64,000 nt of DNA from Bacillota bacterium (GTDB lineage Bacteria > Bacillota > Clostridia > Acetivibrionales > DSM-27016). The notes under the pieces were generated by a model. The model ran no database searches, was not told the origin of the DNA, and saw nothing but the letters and a program-made list of their open reading frames with translations. The stretch covers positions 235,707 to 299,706 of the forward strand of contig JAEWDM010000016.1 of assembly GCA_023390115.1 (NCBI GenBank), given 5' to 3'. Both the position numbers and the translations under genes were made by a program. This document shows positions 17,694 through 25,600 of this stretch, one piece after another (positions within the stretch are counted from its first letter, which is position 1; every line of letters starts with the position of its first letter).

Positions 17694-18497
17694 ATGAAAT
17701 TAAGAGCATTTGCGGCCATATTTTTAGCCGTAAGCCTTATCTTCACAGGCTGTACCGGTCCAAAGCCGCAGACATATACTAAAAAAGAGAGCTCTTCTTA
17801 CTGGGAAGAGCTTGTTGAGCTAAGCGGAGTGCCGGAGCTGCATATTGAAATTGACTCGGGCCATTTAGAGATTTATTCATGGGAGAGGAAAGCCGTTAAG
17901 CTTGAAATTACAAAAAGAATCAGATCTGCTGAGAACGATACGGCAGATAAGGACAAATTTAAAAATTTTTACTCAGACGTGGAGCGCCATGATAATAATA
18001 TATTTTTTAAAAGCGCTTATAAGGGAAAAATCAGGGGCACAGACCTTGCAGAAGTTAATCTGAGGGCTTTTATACCCCGAAAGGTTTCAGAAATAAGCTG
18101 CAAAATTCAAAGAGGGAGCATTAAGCTTTTTGACGATTTAAAATGTGATTTTACTGCTGAGCTGGGCACCGTCAGCACAGAGATAAAATATTTTGAAGGG
18201 AATATGAATTTAGAAGCAGACTCCGGAAGCCTCAGGATTGAGGATGGAAGAATAAGGGGCGGCATGAGTGTAAGCATAGATACCGGAAACATATATATAA
18301 AATCCAGTATTGACGAGAGGGGAAAATACACTCTCAGCACTAAGGCGGGAAATATAGATGTCAGACTTCCGGCAGATTCTAAGGTGAGCTTTGATAACGT
18401 GGGAACAGTTGAAGTAAATGAGTTTACTGTAAATACTTATGACACTAAGATTAAGCTGGACAGTGGTATTGGCCGGATTTTTGCAACAAAGTATTAG
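17694..18497 (+). CDS. DUF4097-type lipoprotein
   Basis: This encodes a 267-residue protein. The signal peptide ends in the lipobox FTGC with Cys at residue 20. The rest is built of short beta-strand repeats with recurring DSG and DTGN turns (DSGHLEIYSW, ADSGSLRIEDG, IDTGNIYIKSS), the pattern of the DUF4097 adhesin-like beta-helix. Such proteins are often found with membrane stress systems, but no partner is present here. The ATG at 17694 was chosen because it has GGGAGGAG upstream and starts the signal peptide directly. Confidence 0.75.
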   Translation: MKLRAFAAIFLAVSLIFTGCTGPKPQTYTKKESSSYWEELVELSGVPELHIEIDSGHLEIYSWERKAVKLEITKRIRSAENDTADKDKFKNFYSDVERHDNNIFFKSAYKGKIRGTDLAEVNLRAFIPRKVSEISCKIQRGSIKLFDDLKCDFTAELGTVSTEIKYFEGNMNLEADSGSLRIEDGRIRGGMSVSIDTGNIYIKSSIDERGKYTLSTKAGNIDVRLPADSKVSFDNVGTVEVNEFTVNTYDTKIKLDSGIGRIFATKY

Positions 18498-18515
18498 AGA
18501 AAGCTGCCTTTTTTA

Positions 18516-19775
18516 TTATTTATCCCTTAAAAAGGCATTATATTCCACAAGGGCCTCTGCCTGAGATTGCCGGCGTATATAATTTACCATATCAAAGTTA
18601 TTTATAAGGATGTTGACAATCTCAGCGTCTATTTGATTGTTTTTAGCCATGGAGTCCAAAATGTTGAGAGATTGCATTGTTTTCATTCCTTTTCTATAAG
18701 GCCGGTCTTCCGTTATTGCGGTAAAAATATCGGCAACTCCTAAAATTCTTGACCCTATTGAGAGATCATCTCCTTTCAGCCCGAAGGGGTAGCCCTTTCC
18801 GTTGAGATACTCATGGTGAAATGAACTCCAGGTGTTTATAACCTCAAAGCCTCTTACTTTTTTAAGTATATGATATGAGTAATAGGTATGGCCTTTCATA
18901 ATATTTATTTCAGCTTTAGTCAGCTTACCGGGCTTTTCCAGTATTTCAGACGGGATGGCCAGCTTTCCCAGATCATGCAGGTACCCTGATACCTTGAAAA
19001 GCCGGCAGCTTTCATCCGGAATTTTGGATATTTTCCCTAAAAATTCAGCTACTGCCGCAACTCCGCTCGAATGAGTAGAGGTAAATTTGCTTCTGAAGTC
19101 TATAATCCGCTTATAAATAGCAGCAATGTCCATAAACTCATCAGAGTCCATTGACAGGCATCCCAAATCCAAGCCGCTGAAAATTATGTCGGGGTTGTGT
19201 ACCGTGTCCAGCCAGAAGGCTTCTTTTGAGGATACCGACAGAAAGGCCTCGACAAGCTCGGGGCTGAATACAGATCCGCTATGCTTTTTTATAATACTCT
19301 GAATATCATCGGTCTGGTTTACAATATTGGAATTTGTGTCAATTAAGCAGTCCACCCTGTCGGCAAGATGTATTATATGGCTTCCTATATGTATTTGATC
19401 CATGTCACAGAATTCACATGCTCCGTAATTCCACCTGAGATGATGATGTCTTATAATCTGAGCTGCCCGCTCAAAGCGGGAAAAATTCTTCAAAAGCCGG
19501 TAACCCATCTCGGCGTGTCTGGCTGCGTGCTGATCCTCAAATTTTAAGGTTTCAATCCTTTCATTTAGCGATAAAGCTCCTGAGTCATGCAGGAGAGAAG
19601 CGATGATTATATCATTTTGAACATCTTTGGGAAGCTGCATTGCTTCAATAATTTTTGATGAAATATATGTAACCCGATTATGATGTCCGGTAAGAATGGG
19701 GCTGACCAGATCAATAAGGCTGGAAATAGAAACTATTATATCCAGGAGTGAGATTTTTGAATTTTGAATTTGCAT
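18516..19775 (-). CDS. Protein with a degenerate HD domain and a C-terminal HD-GYP domain
   Basis: This encodes a 419-residue cytoplasmic protein. Residues 20-170 form a first HD domain (LTGHHNRVTYIS, LLHDSGAL, IIRHHHLRWNYG). Residues 225-400 are a clear HD-GYP domain: HDLGKLAIPSEILEKPGKL near 269, HHEYLNGKGYPFGLKG near 322, and VADIFTAITEDRPYRKGM near 348. It likely hydrolyses cyclic di-GMP or a related dinucleotide. It is one of two HD-GYP proteins in this window; the other is at 3549. It is monocistronic and convergent with the DUF4097 gene. Its C-terminus is close to that gene's stop and no strong separate terminator is seen. Confidence 0.82.
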   Translation of the reverse strand: MQIQNSKISLLDIIVSISSLIDLVSPILTGHHNRVTYISSKIIEAMQLPKDVQNDIIIASLLHDSGALSLNERIETLKFEDQHAARHAEMGYRLLKNFSRFERAAQIIRHHHLRWNYGACEFCDMDQIHIGSHIIHLADRVDCLIDTNSNIVNQTDDIQSIIKKHSGSVFSPELVEAFLSVSSKEAFWLDTVHNPDIIFSGLDLGCLSMDSDEFMDIAAIYKRIIDFRSKFTSTHSSGVAAVAEFLGKISKIPDESCRLFKVSGYLHDLGKLAIPSEILEKPGKLTKAEINIMKGHTYYSYHILKKVRGFEVINTWSSFHHEYLNGKGYPFGLKGDDLSIGSRILGVADIFTAITEDRPYRKGMKTMQSLNILDSMAKNNQIDAEIVNILINNFDMVNYIRRQSQAEALVEYNAFLRDK

Positions 19776-19916
19776 AAAAAGTCTCCTTGCAGTAAATATA
19801 TTTTAAAAAATATTCCTTTATAGCATACATTATAACATTATCGGATCATAAATAATATAAATTTAATTTTAAGGGAATATTAAAAAAAACAGTTGGTTTA
19901 AGGGGATGCTTAATTT

Positions 19917-20321
19917 ATGAAACGGGTTATTCTTGGAGTAGCGGTGATAAGCTTGCTGATGTCGGGATGCAGTTCGGATAGACAAATGAAGACACCCGGA
20001 GAGGAAGATTTTATAAATCTTCAAAGTGAGCAGGGAGCTTATTCGGGAGGTTTGAAGGTCATAAGCTCCACTAAAGGCGTAAAAGCAGGCGAAAAGTCAC
20101 AAATCACAGTACAGGGGAGCGCGGGGAGAGTATATGAAATTATATCCACTTACAGGGCGGGAGAAAAATTGTACACTGTCCGCAGCACCAAAACGGCGGA
20201 CAAAGAGGGCAAGGTTTCATGGAACTGGATTGTAAGCCCCGATACATTGCCCGGAATATATCCCATTACTATTTCAGGGAACGGAGCCGAAATTCTTAGC
20301 TCTTACTCCGTTAAGAAATAA
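19917..20321 (+). CDS. Small lipoprotein with an Ig-like domain
   Basis: This encodes a 134-residue lipoprotein, with lipobox SGC and Cys at residue 18. Residues 45-134 resemble a domain common in clostridial secreted proteins (ITVQGSAGRVYEI, then KEGKVSWNWIVSPDTLPGIYPITISG), which looks like an Ig-like beta-sandwich. The function is unknown. Ribosome site AAGGGG precedes the ATG by nine bases. The stop lies just before a convergent terminator. Confidence 0.65.
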   Translation: MKRVILGVAVISLLMSGCSSDRQMKTPGEEDFINLQSEQGAYSGGLKVISSTKGVKAGEKSQITVQGSAGRVYEIISTYRAGEKLYTVRSTKTADKEGKVSWNWIVSPDTLPGIYPITISGNGAEILSSYSVKK

Positions 20322-20353
20322 AAGGTGCGGCATAATTCCGTGCTTTTTATTTT
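20316..20353. terminator. Imperfect bidirectional terminator
   Basis: The arms AAATAAAAGGTGCGG and CCGTGCTTTTTATTT (three mismatches) flank the loop CATAATT. It overlaps the stop of the small lipoprotein and the last codons of the DUF3810 gene. Confidence 0.5.
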
Positions 20354-21447
20354 AATCCGTCCTTTCTGTATTGTGCAATAAGCAGGTCTACCATTCTGCC
20401 GTAGCTTTTGACCCCGTCCTTCTGCAAATTGGCTTTAAGATATGTATCGTTAATTGAGTCCGCTACTTCCTGAACAGGCCCCTCAAATTGCCTCCAATAT
20501 TCATTTGAATAGCGCAAATCTCTTATAACACCTTCAGAATAAAGCGCATAGAGACGGTTAAAGCTTTCTCTGTCATTTCTGAATAAAGCATTCATTGAAT
20601 TTACAACAGCCAGGAGCGTTCCTGAATATCTGAAGTCGGGATCGGGATTCATGGTGCAGACCAGATATGAAACATAATTTGCCTCATCCTCCCTTGCATA
20701 GCCACGCTGATGAGCCATTTCGTGACATGCTGTGCTTAAAATAAATGCGTGGGGAATATCGGTATTAACATTCGCTTCGGCAGTAAACGGGAAATATACG
20801 CCTGTCAATCCCGAATAGGACATGAGCCTTGAAAGTAAAATTCCTTTGGGACGTCCATAGCTGCCACCAAGCTGAGGATAAAGCACGGAGGCGTTGTCAA
20901 ATCCCTTATGAGCTCGCCTGAATGCTTCTTCATACCCTTCAGGCAGGTACATTATTCCCTGGGAGTTTTCGCGGACCTCATTGCGTAATGAGTTTGCCTT
21001 GACAATTAATGCCTCACACACCTGTGCAAGCTCTGAAACTTCCGAGGGCCTGGTATCAAGGCCGGCAGCCTCAGAAAAGGGAAGTCTGTTGTAGTTTAAG
21101 CCCCATGTGACAATAAATAGAAAATAAACTATGGACGCAGCACTGAAAAGATTTAGAAAAAAACGTGTTACAAATTTTCTTCTGTTTTCCTTTTGCCGTA
21201 TAGCATGAGCAACGGTATAAGCAATGTACCATATAAATATTGCCAGTAGAAGAATTAATGCTAATTCTGCCACAGATACGGGTATTGCTCCTGTGAGAAT
21301 GCTTAAGGCACTTATAAAAAATTTTGCCATACCATTTGAATAAAAGTATTCTACTAAAACGGGCATAAGTGATAAGGAATAAAACAATATTGCTCCCGCA
21401 GGCAAAAGAAGAGCAATTACTATTCTTTTTGCATTTTTTCTAAGCAT
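20347..21447 (-). CDS. DUF3810 family membrane metalloprotease-like protein
   Basis: This encodes a 366-residue protein with three hydrophobic segments in the first 120 residues (near 8-28, 40-80 and 95-120), then an extracytoplasmic domain. The key motif HEMAHQRGYAREDEANY near residue 245 contains HEXXH with a downstream Glu, as in zinc peptidases, and is diagnostic for DUF3810. No activity has been shown for the family as far as I know. A longer form starting at 21513 lacks a ribosome site; 21447 has a weak AAGG and is preferred. Confidence 0.78.
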   Translation of the reverse strand: MLRKNAKRIVIALLLPAGAILFYSLSLMPVLVEYFYSNGMAKFFISALSILTGAIPVSVAELALILLLAIFIWYIAYTVAHAIRQKENRRKFVTRFFLNLFSAASIVYFLFIVTWGLNYNRLPFSEAAGLDTRPSEVSELAQVCEALIVKANSLRNEVRENSQGIMYLPEGYEEAFRRAHKGFDNASVLYPQLGGSYGRPKGILLSRLMSYSGLTGVYFPFTAEANVNTDIPHAFILSTACHEMAHQRGYAREDEANYVSYLVCTMNPDPDFRYSGTLLAVVNSMNALFRNDRESFNRLYALYSEGVIRDLRYSNEYWRQFEGPVQEVADSINDTYLKANLQKDGVKSYGRMVDLLIAQYRKDGLK

Positions 21448-21609
21448 ATAAATACCAGCCTTTTTATATTTGAGTATAAAAGCATATAATTTATAGTAAT
21501 ATTTCAGAAACATTTTGTATAGGGTAAAAATTCTTTTTGACAGGATATTATATATGACACTATAATTATTATGTACGAAGTAATGAATATATAGGGGGGG
21601 TTTTTAATA

Positions 21610-21981
21610 ATGTATGCAGGTTTTTGGAAGAGGTTTGCTGCTTATTTAATTGATGCTGTTATTATAGGTATAGCAGGAGCTATATTTCGGGCGGCAGCAG
21701 GTGATGCCATAGGAGGGACTTTGACAACTGTTATCGGATGGGTCTATTTTGCGGTAATGGAAAGCTCCGAGAAACAGGCCACTCTTGGTAAAATGGCATT
21801 GGGCATCAGGGTTGTTGATGTGGACGGAAATAAGATATCTTTTGCAAGGGCAACGGGAAGGTATTTTTCAAAAATTATTTCAGCCCTGATTTTAATGATA
21901 GGGTATATTATGGCAGCTTTTACTGCCAAAAAGCAGGCGCTGCATGATATGATTGCAGGGACTCTTGTAGTGGGAAGATGA
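21610..21981 (+). CDS. RDD family membrane protein
   Basis: This encodes a 123-residue integral membrane protein with three hydrophobic segments. It has WKRFAAYLIDAVIIG at residues 6-20 (the R and D of the RDD motif), TLGKMALGIRVVD near 57, and ALHDMIAGTLVV at the end. It is the minimal single-domain form of the family. Some RDD proteins act in ion or solute exchange, but the role here is unknown. Ribosome site GGGGGG lies nine bases upstream. A near-perfect terminator follows. Confidence 0.82.
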   Translation: MYAGFWKRFAAYLIDAVIIGIAGAIFRAAAGDAIGGTLTTVIGWVYFAVMESSEKQATLGKMALGIRVVDVDGNKISFARATGRYFSKIISALILMIGYIMAAFTAKKQALHDMIAGTLVVGR

Positions 21982-22010
21982 ATTTAGGCAGTTATTTGAA
22001 TCTTTTATAA

Positions 22011-22067
22011 AAACATGTGCCTGACAAGTGGTCAAACCTCTTGTCAGGCACATGTTTTATTTTTTTC
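22011..22067. terminator. Strong bidirectional terminator
   Basis: A perfect 18-bp stem (AAACATGTGCCTGACAAG and its complement) with a 12-base loop is followed by a T-tract. It separates the RDD gene from the convergent SASP gene. Confidence 0.92.
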
Positions 22068-22077
22068 GCAAAAGGTA

Positions 22078-22248
22078 CTAGGAATTGCTTTTAACATAAG
22101 CATCAAAAACCTTTTGAGTTATTCTTCCTCCGATTTTACCTGCATCTGATGCTCTTAAATCTCCATTGTAGCCCTGCTTAAGGTTAACACCAACTTCTTT
22201 GGCTATCCCGTGCTTCATGTTTTCAAAAACCGCTTTGTTTCTTGACAT
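22078..22248 (-). CDS. Alpha/beta-type small acid-soluble spore protein
   Basis: This encodes a 56-residue spore protein that coats and protects DNA in the forespore. The conserved core is GIAKEVGVNLKQGYNGDL (residues 14-31) followed by SDAGKIGGRITQKV. The IAKE-VGV stretch fits the site cut by the germination protease Gpr. AGGTGA lies six bases before the ATG. A SigG-type promoter is present upstream at 22292-22320, which matches forespore expression. The gene is shorter than the usual 60-70 residues but complete. Confidence 0.9.
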   Translation of the reverse strand: MSRNKAVFENMKHGIAKEVGVNLKQGYNGDLRASDAGKIGGRITQKVFDAYVKSNS

Positions 22249-22291
22249 TATATATCACCTCGCTTTACTTGTTGTTTTGAAGTGCTAATAA

Positions 22292-22320
22292 TAATTTGGG
22301 CAATTTACTAAAGTTTATGC
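22292..22320 (-). promoter_or_regulatory. SigG-type promoter of the SASP gene
   Basis: On the minus strand, -35 GCATA (22316-22320) and -10 CAAATTA (22292-22298) are 17 bases apart, close to the SigG consensus GYATR-N17/18-CATNNTA (one mismatch). The rest of the gap to 22624 shows nothing that I can name. Confidence 0.55.
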
Positions 22321-22624
22321 AGAATGACGCCATGCAAATAATGGGAGGGAAGCGGCAGCTTTTTTCATTTCGGTAATCACGGGCTAATCTGCTCTAAAAA
22401 TTAATAAAAAATAAATTCTTAAGCACAGCGGATGACATAATTAATCAGATAAGATAAAATAAATTATTAGGCCGTTCCAATTAATGGCGTATAAATTAAA
22501 TATTAGAAGATGAAGAAATATTATGCGGAATTGGACAGAAGGAAGGTGGGAACACGTTTGGTAATGTTAGATAATTAAAAATTTATAGGAAGGCTGCATT
22601 TTTTTATGGAAAGGACGTAAAAGT

Positions 22625-25600
22625 ATGATTTTTTTTAAAAAAAGGAACAAAAAAAGGCAAATTGAAGTATCAGCGGTAATTTCCATACTTACACTATCAA
22701 TATTTTTCTTATCACACATTTTCTCATTTAACAGCGCTTTTGCACAACAGCATTCAAATCAAAAGGCTTCGTATTCTGTCCGGCAGCAAAATTACAGCAT
22801 TATAGTAAAGCTTAATAATGAGACTGCAGCCGAGGCCGAGGCGCAAATCGGCCAGAAGGATATGGCTCTGCAAAAAGGTGCTTCTAAAAGTATGGAAGAT
22901 ATTTTTGGCAGATACAAGATAAAAAGGATGAAGCCTGTGTATAAGGGCTTAGTAAATTGGAAGAAAAAAACCGGAAAAACGGAAAAGGAATATTACGGAA
23001 AAATCCAAAGGGACTTTGGGAAAAGGGCGGCAAAAAGCGGGAATAATGCTCCGGCGGCGAGCATTAATCTGTCCAATACATATGTTATTGAAGCGGATGT
23101 AAGCAACCGGCAGGAATATGAAAGGCTGCTGGAGTCATTAAAAAAGGACTCAAGGTTTGAATACGCTGAAGAGAATATGGTGTTGTCAGCAGATATGGTA
23201 CCCAATGATCCTTATTTTTCAGGCAGAGGGTCATGGAATCAGCCGTTTGACGACCTTTACGGGGTGAAGGTTACATCGTGCCCGGAGGCATGGGATACGG
23301 CTACAGGGGAGGGTGTGACGGTAGCTGTTGTCGATACGGGAATAGATAATACTCATCCCGATATTTCGGCCAATATGTGGGTAAATACTGATGAGATTGC
23401 CAATAACGGAATCGATGACGATAATAACGGCCATATTGACGATATATGGGGATGGAACTTTATATACGGCGGTAATGACCCGGCAGATGACCATGGGCAT
23501 GGCACTCACGTAGCGGGAACGATTGCAGCAACAGCGAATAACGGAGAAGGTATTTCCGGAGTGGCCCCCGGAGCAAAGGTTATGGCGGTAAAGGGATTAA
23601 ACAGCCGGGGACTGGGAGATATTGCAATCCTTGCCGAAAGCATTATATATGCCGCTGAAAACGGGGCGGATATAATAAATTGCAGCTTTGGAGGGCCGGG
23701 CTATTCAGAGGCACTCCAGGATGCTGTGGTTAAAGCGACCGAGCTTGGTGCCGTTGTGGTTGTATCCGCAGGAAATGACAATGATGATGCCGGTAAATAT
23801 TCTCCCGCCGGTATAAAAGAGGCTATAACGGTGGCGGCTACCGATAACGGAGATAATAAGGCGTACTTTTCCAACTGGGGAAGCTGTATTGACGTTGCGG
23901 CTCCCGGAGTTGATATATTATCCTTAAGGGCGGCAGGCACTGCGTTGGGGACTACAGTCACAGATAATTACGTCAGGTGCAATGGAACAAGTATGGCTGC
24001 TCCTCATGTGTCAGGTGCGGCAGCGCTGGTTCTGTCTAATAACAGGGCGCTGTCGAATGAACAGATCTGTTCTGCGCTTAAAAGCTCTGCCGACGACATT
24101 ATGTCCGGAGGCTTCGACTACTACTCAGGCTATGGACGCATAAATGCAGCAAAGGCATTGCAGATAAACAGTTCTGTTCAGGCGCAAATAGAAAGCCCTG
24201 CTTACGGAAGCTCTTTAAAAAGCAGCGTAGAAGTAACGGGAAGTGCAAAGGGAAGCGGATTTTACAGTTATAGCCTGGAGTGTGGAAAGATAATCGAATA
24301 TGGACAAGACCCCGTTGACTGGATAAATATCGGGCAGGGATATGCCCCGGTGGACGGCGGGAGGCTCGGAGAGCTTGATATATCTGAGCTTACAGACGGC
24401 AAATATGCAATAAGACTGGTTGTAGAGGATAACAGCAGTCCCGGCAAAAAATTTGTCGACAGGGTGGAAATTGAAGTGGATCAGATAGGGTTTACCAATC
24501 CTGCAACCGCTTTGGAACCAGCGTATGCCACAGCGGTCAGGCCGGGAAGGGTAATAGATTTGCAGGGCCGGGCTACAGGGCGGAAATTTATGAATTATCG
24601 CATTGAATGGGCGGAGGGCTTGAATCCAACAGAATGGCATACAACAGGCTTTACTCTGGAGAACGGGGGAAACACGCCTGTCCCCGGCGGAGCTTTGGCT
24701 CAGTGGGACTCCGGGGTATACCCGGGAAGAGAGGGGTATTACCAGCTTAGGCTGCTTGTGGAAAATGAAGGCTTTATAAATGAGGATAGAACTATTATAT
24801 ATTTGCAGCCGGATTTGGCCTTTGGCAGTTGGCCTCAGAAATTGGACAGCCCGCTTGCGGAAAATTCGGGTGTTCTGCCTTCCGGCGGCTTTACCGGGCA
24901 GTATGGCCTTGCAGGCATTTATTCCTTGCAGCAGCAGCAAATATTTTTTGCCAGGTATTCTCATGACGGGGCCCTTCAATATAAGCTTCCGTTCCAAAAT
25001 GTCGCACAGAGCCAGGTGGCAGTGGGAGATATTGATGACTTTCCCGGTGAGGAAACGGTATTTGTAAGGGATGGTATGCTGCGTATTTTAAAGGCTGACA
25101 ACTCATATACCGAATTTGCTCTGGATAATCAATATGATTTTCGAAATAACCCCGTTGTCCTTCAGGATCTGGATGGCGACTATGTTCCGGAAATTCTGGT
25201 GCTGGGCGTAAAGAGAAGCAATACTACCAGAGCGTTATATGCTTACAGGCTGGACGGCTCCCCTTTCGGCGGCAGCTTTCCGCTTATAGCCTACGACCTT
25301 TCCAGGCAGTTTGATACTATGATGTATGTTAACTTCCTGGTGTTTGACATAAATAACGACGGCGAAAATGAAATTATAACGCAGCAGTCGGGCGACGGCC
25401 TTATAACCACGCTGAATCTTTACAAATGGGATGGCACGCCTTTGGACTGGCAGGCCGGGCAGCCTTCCTTTGACGGTGCATATATACGGAATATGATAGG
25501 GGGTGACCTTGACGGCGACGGACAGGGGGAAATTGTCGTGTGGGCCGGGGGCCTGAATTTTGGAGACATACAGCGCCTGTATGTAATTAATTCCGATGGA

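Noticed and set aside
24215..24997. 260-residue open frame on the minus strand within the subtilase gene
   Set aside because: It lies entirely opposite a well-supported protein, shows no domain and has no ribosome site; it is a shadow of codon bias.
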